Part shown: positions 24,600-35,412 of the stretch, one piece after another
Numbering within the stretch: position 1 is the stretch's first letter
Layout: each line of letters begins with the position of its first letter
Source of the DNA: Galbula dea
Taxonomy: Eukaryota > Chordata > Aves > Piciformes > Galbulidae
NCBI GenBank assembly: GCA_013399015.1
Contig: VWZX01001144.1
Location: 1-64,000, forward strand
Direction of reading: 5' to 3'
Length of the DNA stretch: 64,000 nucleotides
Program-made: the position numbers and the translations under genes
The notes under the pieces: model-generated
Databases searched by the model: none
What the model was told of the DNA's origin: nothing
What the model saw: the letters and a program-made list of their open reading frames with translations, nothing else

Positions 24600-24910
24600 T
24601 ATCTTGATCCAGTCCCACCACTTTCTCAGACCACTTCTACCTTTGTGTCTCCTACTCCTTACCCCTTATGCTTCACCTTTTTTATTGCCCCAGATTCCCC
24701 CTTGCCCCTTTTATTCCACTCAGTGGCTTTCAACCAGCCTTGTTCTCCCTCAGCCTCCAGTCACCACTCAGCCTTTCCCTCTCTCATACCTTTTCATGCA
24801 ACTACTTCTGCCTCTTCAAGGCTAGAGTAGTATTTTTCTCTCTTGCTGGGGCTTTGACAGGCAGATTTCTCATGTTGTGCTGCCCTTGTCTCCCTTCCTC
24901 TGTTGTTTAT
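24600..24910. repeat. Pyrimidine-rich low-complexity stretch
   Basis: About 300 bp dominated by C and T on the + strand, with many CTCC, CTTC and CCCTT runs and few purines. Open frames across it in all three + frames are a consequence of this composition. No element family recognised. Confidence 0.55.
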
Positions 24911-25913
24911 AATAAACAGAGTTGATTTGTCTCTGTCTTACAGCTCCCAAGTGGCAGAGTCTTGGGAATAAAGCCCAGCTCCTAGTGGTGGTGACACACC
25001 AGCAGATACCAGCAGTCAGATACCATGTTAGTGACCTGCTGGTTCCCTCCCTGTGGTAGCACTTGGGCCCCAGTACCTTCCATAGCAGAGAGCCCTACAT
25101 GTTTTTTTTTTCTTTGACTTCAAATTTAAATGCTTTTCAGTGTCCAGCAAAAAATGGGAAGAGTCAGTCATGGTAAATCTATCATTTTCAAACATAAATG
25201 TTTCTTCTACACAGAAGAAGCAGTTGGCCTAAGGGACAGCAAAAATAAGTTCAAATGACAGCCTGTTCCTCCTACCTTGTCTTTATTTTTAAGCTTCTAC
25301 TCAGAAATGAGAGGTTCATCCAAATGCTAAAAGCCTAGCAATCATTTTTGTCTCTAGATTCCTTCCTACAGTCAAATCACACCAAGAAATGAAATTCCAG
25401 TCCCCTGGTACAAAGCATGATGAAAAGGAGAAGATTTACCAAATGGCCGACAAATTCTTCCTGGGCATACATAGACATTGTGTCAGTAGAAGACTGCTTT
25501 ACAGCTGGTTCTCATTTGCTTCTGGGACACAGGAACAGAGTACTTAGAGAGCCACCACAGAAAATCCCAGCTGAGCAGTTGTTTTTGGAGTTTGAAGAGT
25601 TCTTAAGAGCTGCAGCTTTATAATTCTGTGGGAAATTGTGGTAGAAGTGGATCCATGACTCACAATCCACTGGTGCTTATCATCTGTCAGGAGAGATTAG
25701 AGCCAAAAGGCAACACTGGAGCCTTCTGAATAACCACAGCTCCTCCAAACACTTTGTGCCACAGCCTTAACTGCACTTGGGGCCATCACAGAATTCATCT
25801 GAGCTGAAGGAAGTACAGTTCAAAGAGTCACACACAATGAAGGGAAACAGAAGTACAAACCCACTGCATCTAGATCTCCTCTCCAGAAGCAAAACTCTGA
25901 TTCCATAACCTAA

Positions 25914-25990
25914 CCATAGAATGGGTTGGGTTGGAAGGAGCCTTTCCAAGTCCTTTAGTCCAACCCCTCTGGCAGGGAGCAGGGACTTTG
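25914..25990 (-). mobile_element. CR1 3'-end remnant, antisense
   Basis: ATAGAATGGGTTGGGTTGGA, CCTTTCCAAGTC and TTTAGTCCAACCCCTCTGGC match the antisense CR1 terminus. Homology fades after about 25990, where a small tandem duplication of TTTGATGTAC begins. Confidence 0.75.
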
Positions 25991-27533
25991 ATGTACAGGG
26001 AATTTGATGTACTTTGATCCAAAGGTCAATGAAACCAAAGTAGAGCACAGCATCCAAAGATGTCTCATGGAGCCTGTGTTGCAGCCCTAGCAGCAGTGGC
26101 TCCAGCCCCTGTGTTGAGATTGCCCTGGTTAATTCTGTGTCCATGGCAGTCCTCATCTGCTCCCTGCAGCATCCTCACAGCCAGCCAGGAATCCACTCAT
26201 GAGACTTCTTCAGGTTCCACACTGAACCTGCCACACTGTGGAGTAAAAACATGGCTGAAAGCAAACCACCTCCTCTCCTGTAGTCACTACTGCTGTGATT
26301 ACAGCAGTGCAGCTGAGGATCTTCACCTAAAGACTTGCTAAAAGGCTTCAGGATGTTTTGGGGCTTTTTTTTTTCTGATTTGGTCACATCTTGCTTCCTA
26401 AAAGACACCTGAATTTAGTACATGCTAATGAATGCCTTTGAGGAGTCTGCAGGAGAGTTGAATTGTGATGTGTGAGCAGTATTATGTCTCTGATGCAGAA
26501 TGTGTGTGTAGGGTAGTCATGAACTGAACATTTTTAAGCTGAAAGTAAACACACATATATAAATACCACTAAAGAATGAAGCAGAAATCACAAAATAGCC
26601 TCATTTCTGGGCAAAGTTACTTTACACCCAGCATTCAACATGCACATTCCCTTTGCAGTGGTTTCTCCCACAGCAGCAGAGAACTTAGGCATCTTAGAAG
26701 AACTTTATGCTTTAAAATTCTGCTAACTTTATGAAACTCCCCTAGAAAAGTCAACATTCCCCTCCCCAATTGCTGTGACCCTCATAATTAGGTTAATAAT
26801 TAGGTTAATGGAGAGAGAACTATAGCTGCTGCCTAATATACTTTTAATACCTTACAGATGTTGCTATTATTTTACTAACTGGAAACACTTTATAATTTGT
26901 ATCCTTAGCCTATTCCCAGTACAGCATTTAGGTTTCAGAAAGCAGTAATTTTCTCAGCCCTGGTAGCAGTCCTAAGGTCTGAGGAGGAAAAAAGCTTAAG
27001 AGATTAACTAAAAGCTGATATACTCTGGCATTAACCATTGAGATTATGTTAGTAAACTAGCAAAGAAAACTGAAGGAGACCCCAAAATCTAGCTCTAAAA
27101 GAGATCTGAGGTCAGTTCAGAGATGTTAAACACTTGAGTTTTCAAGTACTGGGACCTAACCCTGCAGTGATACAGACTGGAAAGAGGCTGAAGCTTCAGT
27201 GCAGTGCTGCTGGGTTAGAGGCTAGTCAGTCCATTGATAACTGGTAACTGCTGAGTGCTGACACTTCCACTTAAATCATAGTTTTTCATTTAAGAAAAGG
27301 CTTGAATTAAGAAATGGGAGCAGAAATCTCACAGCACTGTCATACTTGGTAAGAGGTTTATGCTGAAGCATTAGTGACAATGGCAATGCCCAGTAAAACA
27401 CCTTGTGGGCTAGGTGTTCAGCTATGAAGGAGGTGTGTACATGCTGTAGTGTCCCTGTGACAATCAGAGTAAGTTCAGAGATGGTGAAAGTACCAAACCA
27501 CTGCCTCTCTTTGTAATATTTTCCCCCTTTCAG

Positions 27534-27608
27534 GAGAACTTCCATCTCTGGAAACTGGAAGACAAACACGGGCTCTGCCATGCTGGAGCAGATTGCTATG
27601 TCAGATAA
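27534..27608 (+). CDS. SYN2: SYN2 exon 8 (C domain)
   Basis: This 75 bp exon completes the split Met codon (AT|G) and encodes RTSISGNWKTNTGSAM then LEQIAMSDK, with the last Lys codon split AA|G. Acceptor CCCCCTTTCAG and donor GTAAGT are strong. SGNWKTNTGSAMLEQIAMS is essentially invariant in vertebrate synapsins and contributes to the ATP-grasp fold and to dimer and tetramer contacts. Too short to appear as a separate open frame. Confidence 0.95.
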   Translation, partial: ENFHLWKLEDKHGLCHAGADCYVR

Positions 27609-30600
27609 GTAAGTGGAGTCTCATCTAAAAGGGAAGTTAAAACCAGGGAATTCTATTTTAAATTCTTTTGTATCAAGATGACTTTGTTGATCTGCAGTTC
27701 ACAGTCAATGCATGTCCCTGTTCATTTGGCAAAAAAAGATATCTGGGAATTAGGTGAAAGAATATGAGCCAGGAGTTCCATACTTGTCTCAGAGTTAAGT
27801 ACTGCACCTGAGTCCTAGCCTTAGGTGCTCACACCTCCAGATCTGCACCTAAAAAGCTACTGGAATTCCCTTCAGGAAATTCCATTTGTCATATTCAGCC
27901 TGTCAGTCATTTCCTCTGGTTCACATGCTCTCTTTTACCTAGCAATCTTACTCCATGTCATAGTGGTGTAAACTTTTCTCCTCCTACATCCTCTGTGATA
28001 ACCAAGTAATCCAGTCTTTACACTACCTCTTTAAATCACATTTTTCTGCTCTCAGTCCTGCTTAATGCCTACTTTTCATTTATGGAATTTCCACTGAAGT
28101 TCACTGTGAGGCTTTTAACCCAGATGCTGGGAAATGCTGAAGCTTATTTCCCTCATGTCATCACTCCAGCTCTCTGCTTTGGTTTTACTGTGCTTTTCTT
28201 TTTCTCTCCCATCCTTATGCTGGATCCTTTTTGCAGTCCAGTTCCAAACCTTCCCCTTGCAGCAGCATTTTGAAGCTCAGGTTTTCTGTTGACAGAACTC
28301 CTCTCTCTATACTGCTCCTTTGCTCCAAGTTCCTCCACAACCTCTTTTTTCCCTGTAAAGTAAATCTATGAGGCTTTGAATTTGCTTCTGTTCACCTTCT
28401 CCACAGGTTGCTGCCAATGGCAGCTGAAAATAGTCTGTACAATAGAAGTGGCATTTAAAAGGTGGTTCAAGGCTCAACAGCAGTCTTTTTTCTGGTGTTT
28501 TGGGCTTTTTAAAGTCTGGAACCTAGAGCTTGGGTCCCTCTTAGGGGCTGAGGGAGACACAGGAACTGAACCATTGCCTGCCCTGAGGAAGGTGAAACCA
28601 AGTAAGACGGGAAGGGCAACTGCCAGTGTCCAACCCCTGTCTAGACTGTGTCCTCGCTGATCTCCCCTCTGGGGATGGACTGGAGCCACAGAATTCTCTT
28701 GCTCATTCCCCTCCCACCTTCCTTTAGCAGTGAGGTTATGCCTTCACTGAGAGGGAGAAGGAGGAGTGTGCTTTAGTGTGTGTAATTACAGCCTGTAAAA
28801 ACACAGGCACTTGGGGTTTGCCCTGAGGAAAACTAAACAATATCAAGTGTGCAATGCCAGCCTTGCCTTAGCCACCTCCCTGTAAATGCTCTGTGTGCTC
28901 TGCTTCCCTTGCTGAATCAAAGATAATTAGAGCATAATAGGTGTTTCCCAGTCAAAGAAACACTAGCCAACAAAGCACAACTTCTTTTATGCTGCTGAAG
29001 TTGAAAGCCTAGAAAAGATGGATGTGGAAAGGGCATTGCCAAGGGGCAGGGCTGGGCTGAGCACTAAGCCAGTGACAGATGCTCTCTAGGATCCCCTCTG
29101 CCCCCAGGGGAAGGGAAAGGGAATAAGAGAGAGAAACAAAACTGCCTTAATGACAACAATAAGACTAAAAGGAAATGTATCCAAAACCAATACTGAACCC
29201 AAACTCCCCTTGATGGCAACTACATCCCCATCCCCGCTGGTACTGTGCCAGCAGGATTCAGCAGCAGATGGAACCAGGCTCAGGGGCTGGATCCTGGAAC
29301 TGCATGCAGGAACTCATGGATCAGGATTGAAGGCAGAACAGACAAGAGTCCTCCCCAGATGCTGCCCATGGAAGAAGAAGGAGCAAGGAAGAGGAGAGCT
29401 TGACCCTTGTGATCCCTCAGCTTTATATCAGATATGATCCCTTACTGGTCAGTGTAGGGTCACCTCTCCTGTCTGCTTCTCCCTGCAGGTGCCACCTCTG
29501 ACTTACTGCACCCCAGTGTGGGACACGAGTTTTAGCAGTGACCTTGTCTGCACTGCAGTGACTGGCAGTAAATCTAACCATTAGGTCTTACCACTGCTGG
29601 AAGCAGGCAGTGTCTGTTAGAAGATGCTGTTAGCTTCAGAAAGTGCAGCTGCTCAGAGGAGCTTGAGCTAAAAAGTAAAAGCACTGAACAGAATTGGTTC
29701 TGTTCTAAGCCACACTAGGACAGGTAAATAGCTCATGCTTTGGTGACCCACTGAGGTGCATGAAGCAGAGCAAGGAAGAGAAGGGAAAGCTGAAGTATCA
29801 TGAAGAGCTGAAGTAGTTTAACAGCATACCAAAAGCAATCAAATCTGATGCCTGTGCCTGTCATTTCTAATACAGCTCAGGAACTAGGCAGAAGTGTTTT
29901 GAAAGCACTGCCTGACTTCTCATTGTTGACTCCATGCAGATCTTAGTCTAGAAAGGCAGAAAAGAGAGATGTGGCCCAGGAAGAGGCAGAGGAGGAGCAC
30001 ATTCCAGTGTTCCCCATTCTCACCCACTCCTCTGTGTCAGAGAGGTTCTGCTCCCCAGCTTGGACCAGAGAACAGAGACCTAGACTGATGGTGCACACCT
30101 CATCTGGCACACCAGATACTTCATGTCAGGTGCCTGAGGAACTTCATCCTTTATTTCCTGTCAGTTCTAAGGCTGCTGCACACTGTCTTGGCTCTGGGTA
30201 AATAGGAGCTGTGACCTCTTGTCAAACCTACAGTGCAGACCTCAGGTTTAAACCAAAACACTACAAGCTAGTCCATCCAAGGCCTCTCTTTCCAAATGTA
30301 ACTGTATTTTTCCAGCCCTGTGTTTGTTGGCAGAAGACAGTCTATTAAAAATACTTTCATAGATCTGGTTGATGTTTCAGCTTTTAAAAAAAATCAAAAT
30401 CTGAATTTGTTTCCTCTGAAGTCCAGATATTTCCTGTTCAGGACAAGTTTTGCTGTCCTCACAGCCTTCTGAGATACACATTGGTAAGGCAGACAGCAAA
30501 AATGGAGTGATTTATAAGCAAGTGCATGCAAGCAGTCCAGTCAGCCAGTGCATCTACAGATGTTGAAGTTGTCAGGCATCCAACAAAACCTCTTATTTTG

Positions 30601-31566
30601 GACAAAAAACCCCATGTTTCTCACAGGAAAAAAATGATTTTTGTTGCTAAAATATTGCCATCAGGATTTTTGTATCAATTTCTCTGTGTCCTGCTTTCAA
30701 GAAGAGCTTTTCCACTGGAACAGACAATGTCAGAGAGTACAAAGAATGTGTCCTGAGAAGTTTACTTGGAAAGGATGCTGTTACTGAAGATATTTATGTA
30801 TGAGTAAGACTCCCAGGCCAGCAGTGAGTTTCCTTTGATCCTCCAGGAAAGTCAAATGCTTATTACATCAATTTTTTTGCAATGGAAAATACTATGATGT
30901 GGCAAATCTCTCATCATGGCTCAAAGGCTGGAGCAGGAGAGGGTCTGGCCAAGGAAATCACTCTCATTTCTACTCAAATACCAGGCAGTGGAAGAGAAAA
31001 CAGTTGATGATAAATGGCTGCTTGAAAAAGGGCAGGTTTTAAGCAAAACATGTCTTTCAGTTGGTGGAAGTGTGATACCTGCCTAGATCACCTTTGAAGG
31101 TCATGCCATCACATCCTGGTGCCCATGCAGAGCTATGCTGGTAGATGATCTCCAGAGGTCCCTTCTAACCCCTCCCCTGCTGGGTTGCTGATTCTGTGTG
31201 AGCATAAGGGTGCTGGAGATGTAGGATGGGGCAAAGCTAAGTGCTGTTTGTGTTCCAGCATCTCTTACCTTCGGGTTACTTTGGTTTAGAGCAGACACAT
31301 GTGGTGACCAGTAGAAACTGAGACAGAATCCAGCAGAATACTCAGCCAGAGCTGCAGCTTTTCTGGATCCTCCTGGGCAAGTAGAGGGATGAGGCCAGTA
31401 TCTCTAGGCTGCTGTGCTGGGAAACAGGAATTCAGTAAAACCAACAACAGAGTGAAAGTTTGGAATGAAGAGCAACTGTCGTATACAACACATTATTAGG
31501 CTTAAGCCTCTAGAAGACAAAGAGCCTGCTGACATACTGACAGACAATAATATTTCTGTGAAACAG
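27609..31566 (+). other. SYN2: SYN2 intron 8
   Basis: About 4 kb with no exon recognised. The only repeat seen is a short CR1 tail at 31125-31198. It ends in TTTCTGTGAAACAG. Confidence 0.75.
31125..31198 (+). mobile_element. CR1 3'-tail remnant, sense
   Basis: GATGATCTCCAGAGGTCCCT followed by TCTAACCCCTCCCCTGCTGG and ending in GATTCTGTG. Strongly 5'-truncated. Confidence 0.75.
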
Positions 31567-31669
31567 GTACAAGCTCTGGGTTGACACCTGCTCTGAAATA
31601 TTTGGGGGTTTGGACATCTGTGCTGTCAAAGCTGTGCATGGAAAGGATGGCAAAGATTATATTTTTGAG
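31567..31669 (+). CDS. SYN2: SYN2 exon 9 (C domain, calcium/ATP-site segment)
   Basis: This 103 bp exon starts with the G completing the Lys codon (AA|G) and ends phase 0 at donor GTAAGC. It encodes YKLWVDTCSEIFGGLD, then ICAVKAVHGKDGKDYI and FE. In synapsin I the residue in AVEALHG is a glutamate that binds Ca2+ with ATP; here it is Lys, as in synapsin II, whose ATP binding does not depend on calcium. The Glu in YIFE, immediately before the exon end, corresponds to the second ligand and is kept. This is one of the best markers that the gene is SYN2. Confidence 0.95.
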
Positions 31670-32921
31670 GTAAGCAATCCCCCTCTCTTCACTCTCTGCT
31701 TTTATCTCTTGCAGACAGCCAAGTAAAGAACATTGGTGATAGTTTGGTCTTGGCTTTTTGTGTTTCAGGGAAGCCTGTGTATTTTTGAGCATCACTGAAA
31801 TCATCCTGCAAAGCCACATGGCTCAGTTAGTGGCAACACTTGCTGGAAAATGTAACCCTATATATGGGAATGTCTTCTGGTGTTGGAGGAAATGTACACA
31901 AAGTCCAAAACAAAACCAAATGTGGAGGGCACATTTTCCCAGCCCTTATGATTTCTTTCCTGAGCAGGCTTACCAGTTTTTCCTGGAAGGTTTATAGATA
32001 GCACTATCCCATGGGAACCCCAACAAAATTATACCTTTACATGGAAAGGGAAATGAAGAATGAAGTGGAAACTACTTTACTTTTTTCCAGGCTAAATGTT
32101 TCCTTTCAGACCTGGTTCCTGATGAATCAGAAGTTTCTGCTGTAGATCATTTGGAAAACTTTAAGTTTCTCTTTTACCTTAAGATTACCATGGGTAAACA
32201 TCATTTTGTGTAGCCATTAAACAGAGAGATCATTACTTGCCTATCACACATGTGCCTGAATTCAGGATTAGTTTCATCCATCTGAACAGCTGAATTAAAT
32301 AGTTGCTGAACACTATTAGCCTGCCACATTTAGAGTGGAAATGTGCACATTGTTACTTGCCTCTCTGATATCCTGCAAGAAAGCAGGACAGAGAAATTGT
32401 GGATCTAGATACTGAAACATTGAAAATGATCCAGAGATTGTAGGAATTCTGACCTTTTTTCTTCTTTTTTTTGCATCAGCTATGCTGCAGCCACAGCACT
32501 TTTCCAACAGTATGTGAATAACAGCAAGGACTTCCTTAAAATGTCTCATTAATCAATAATGTCCTAGCCTTTCCTAGCAGAAATCCATCAAACAGCTAGG
32601 AAGCTGAAGTTTGTGCTCTGATTCAGCTGATCAACATGGCATAAGAGCCACAAGAACACCTAAGAGAGACAGATCTTCAGAAGTGTCCTTTAGACAGAAG
32701 CACAGGGTGTTACTTCAGATCTTCTGCAGGCCACTGAACAGCCTGAGGAAGCTGCATTTCCCTACCTGCTGTCATGGTCCCAGTGTCACATGGGACCTGT
32801 GCATTGCTGAAGCCTGGAAGGGGGTGGTGGTGTGAAGGTGATGTTCTCCTGCTCCACTGACCCATGTCCTGTGCTCAGGCTTTTTGTTTGGTGTTTTTTT
32901 TTCTGCTGGAATATATGTATA

Positions 32922-33176
32922 TATGGATCCAAGCTGCAGGAGGGGAGTTTAGACTGCAGGCTAGAAGGAGGTTCTTTACCCAGAGGGTGCTGAGGCACTG
33001 GCACAGGTTGCCCAGAGAGGCTGTGGCTGCCCCATCCCTGGCAGTGTTCAAGGCCAGGCTGGATGTGGCCCTGGGCAGCCTGGTCTAGTGGGTGGCATCC
33101 CTGCCCATGGCAGGGGGTTGGAGCTAGATGATCTTTAAGGTCCCTTCTGGCCTGGGCCAGTCTAGGGTTCTGTGGT
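32922..33176 (+). mobile_element. CR1 LINE 3' end, sense
   Basis: Blocks GGCTAGAAGGAGGTTCTTTA, GAGGCACTGGCACAGGTTGC, GATGTGGCCCTGGGCAGCCT, GGTCTAGTGGGTGGCATCCC and GATGATCTTTAAGGTCCCTT end with GGTTCTGTG. It differs from the 13245-13670 copy, so it is a second CR1 subfamily. Confidence 0.9.
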
Positions 33177-33185
33177 GGCAAATCC

Positions 33186-33465
33186 CACAGAATCACAGAA
33201 TTACCAAGGTGGGGAGAGGCCTCCAAGATCATTGAGTCCAACCATCAGCCTATCACCATCATCTCAAACCATGTCCCTCAGACTAACCCAAGTCCCTAGG
33301 TGCTACATCCAGATGCTTTTTAAACACCTGCAGGGACTGTGACCCCACCACCTCCCTGGGCAGCCTGGGCCAGTGGCTAGCAGCCCTTTCAGTGGAGCAG
33401 TCCCTCCTGATACCTAGTCTAAACCTTCCCTGGTGCAGCTTGAGGCCATATTCCAGTTTTACATC
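33186..33465 (-). mobile_element. CR1 LINE 3' end, antisense
   Basis: ACAGAATCACAGAATTACCA, TGAGTCCAACCATCAGCCTA, CCCTCAGACTAACCCAAGTC, CACCTGCAGGGACTGTGACC and GGCAGCCTGGGCCAG follow the antisense order of a CR1 end. Its tail abuts the tail of the sense copy that ends about 10 bp earlier. It ends 120 bp before SYN2 exon 10. Confidence 0.9.
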
Positions 33466-33584
33466 TCTTGTTTGCCTTTTGTTGAAAGCAGTGGAGTAAC
33501 CAGAGGAGCTGACACTCTGTGCAGGTGTGGAGTAAGTTTCCCTGGGAGCCTTCTCAATACCTGGTGCTTTGGTTTATTTGACAG

Positions 33585-33734
33585 GTGATGGACTGTTCAA
33601 TGCCTCTGATTGGTGAGCACCAGGCTGAAGACAGGCAACACATAACTGAGCTAGTTGTAAGCAAAATGAACCAAATGTTGTCCAAAACTCCTATGCCATC
33701 TCCTCAGAGACCCACTGCCACTCAGCAGCCTCAG
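33585..33734 (+). CDS. SYN2: SYN2 exon 10 (end of C domain, start of linker)
   Basis: This 150 bp exon is phase 0 at both ends: acceptor TTTGACAG, donor GTAGGA. It encodes 50 residues: VMDCSMPLIGEHQ at the end of the ATP-grasp fold, the helical DRQHITELVVSKMNQML, and then a linker ending QRPTATQQPQ. The MPSPQRP segment holds a Ser-Pro site at the place of the proline-directed phosphosite described in mammalian synapsin II; that equivalence is inferred. CSMPLIGEHQ and SKMNQ fit SYN2 better than SYN1 (SSMPLIGDHQ) or SYN3 (SSMPLIGEHV). Confidence 0.95.
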
Positions 33735-34439
33735 GTAGGAAACTTCTGCTTGTCAAATACAGCATCTTACTCTACAAGTTGAAGCTCAAAATTGTCTTCC
33801 AAGAATCTGTCTGGAGAACTATGCAGACATGCCCTGACCTGCAAGGATCCAAGGACTCACCAACATGTTTGATAGGTTTGTCATATTGAAATGAGATTAT
33901 CTCCAGCTAGAAACAAGAGGTCCCAGTGTTGGTGTGGTTCTGCCAGTGAACTGGTAACTGTGGGCTCAGGGAATCACTAGGCTTCCTAGAGTTTCCCTGC
34001 AGGTACATCTGTATAAAGTAGCAGGGAAATAACAAGCCTTGCCCTGAGGATGTCAGAAAGAACACTAAGCCCTAGCTCTTGTTGTTCTTGGGAGAAGTTA
34101 CACAATAATCTTTGGTTTTATGTGTTGCAATTCACCAAAGTACCTTTCACATCTAGGAACTCCTGAGAACTTGTGTCAAAGGTTGCAAGTGGATGTGTTT
34201 CACTTACATAGACTGAGAGTTCAGGTGTGGGGATGTAGAATTCTGCCCCTGGTCTTGCTGCCAGCTGGCTTTCAACCTTTGGAAATTATCTTTGTGTTTC
34301 CATTTCCATGCTTACAAAATGTGAAGTTTGTTTTCTTGATCCTTGAAACAATTTTTGAGAGGGTGGTATTCTCTAAAGGGCTCTAAGGATGTCAGAGTTT
34401 TGCCTCCAGGTTGGAGAGATCCAGATTTGATGGATAAGG

Positions 34440-35412
34440 AATTGACTGGGTGGCCACAGCCAGAGTTACTCACTGTTCAAATGGAGACCAGTAACAAGTG
34501 GTGTCCCTCAAAGGTCACACTGAGACCAGGACTGTTCAATATCTTCATCAGTGACATACACAGTGACTTAAGGGCACCCTCAGCAAGTGTGTGGGTGGCA
34601 CCAAGCTGAGTGGTACAGTCAGTACCCTAGGGACAGGATGCCACCCAGAGGGACCTGGGTGCCAAGGTCCTGCCCTTGGGTCATGGCAGCTCCCCAGTAT
34701 CAGTACAGACTGGGTGAGGAGTGGATTAAGAGCAGCCCTGCAGAGAAGGGGCTGGAGGTTCTGGTGGTTGAAAAGCTGGACATGACCCAGCAATGTGTGC
34801 TCCCAGCCCAGAAGCCAGCCCTGCCCTGGGCTGCATCTCCAGCAGCTCAGGGAGAGAACTCTCCCCATCTGCTCTGGGAGATCTCCCCTGCAGTGCTGGG
34901 GCCAGCTCTGGAGTCCTCAGCACAGCACAGACAGGGACCTGGTGGAGCAGGGCCAGAGGAGGCCACAGAAATGATCTGAGGGCTGGAAGCTCTCTGCTGT
35001 GAGACCAGGATGAGAGAGTTGGGGTTGTTCAGCCTGGAGAAGAGAAGGCTCCAGGGAGACCTTCTGGTGGCCTTTCAATACCTACAGGGGAAGAAAGATG
35101 GAGAAAGCCTTTCTCCTAAGACCTGTGGTGACAGGACAGGGGGTGTTGGTTTCAAACTGAAAGAGGGAGATCTAGACTGGATATAAGGAAGAAGTTCTTT
35201 ACAATGAGGTTAGCAAGACAGTAGAGCAGGTTGTCCAGAGAAGCTGGGGTTGCCCCATCACTTAAAGTGTCCAAGGGTAGGTTGGACAGGGCTTTGAGCT
35301 ACCTGGTCTAGTGGAAGATGTCCTTGCTGATGGCAGGAGGGATAAGTCTAGATGGTCTAGTCTGTTAGATCTAGTCTAGTTTAAGGTCTGTTTGAACCCA
35401 AACCATCCCATT
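34440..35412 (+). mobile_element. CR1 LINE, ~1 kb, sense, with reverse-transcriptase remnant
   Basis: The longest repeat in the window. Its 5' part (about 34440-34610) still shows the RT-domain residues LFNIFISDI and a VWVAPS segment, but reads in more than one frame and has lost the upstream part of ORF2. The middle matches the copy at 6060-6590. The 3' part has GGATATAAGGAAGAAGTTCT, GCAGGTTGTCCAGAGAAGCT, GGTCTAGTGGAAGATGTCCT and a diverged end (GTTTGAACCCAAACCATCCC). It is an inactive, 5'-truncated copy. Confidence 0.9.

Larger units (their letters stand above)
23784..27533 (+). other. SYN2: SYN2 intron 7
   Basis: About 3.75 kb without an exon. Contents seen: a pyrimidine-rich stretch at about 24600-24910, an antisense CR1 remnant at 25914-25990, and a short tandem (AATTAGGTTAAT twice) near 26785-26808. 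It ends in TTTTCCCCCTTTCAG. Confidence 0.75.
31670..33584 (+). other. SYN2: SYN2 intron 9
   Basis: About 1.9 kb. It holds two CR1 copies in tail-to-tail orientation (32922-33176 sense, 33186-33465 antisense). The remaining 120 bp before exon 10 include its branch and polypyrimidine region. Confidence 0.8.

Noticed and set aside
24393..24830. 145-codon + strand open frame
   Set aside because: Composition artefact of a pyrimidine-rich stretch inside SYN2 intron 7; three frames are open together.
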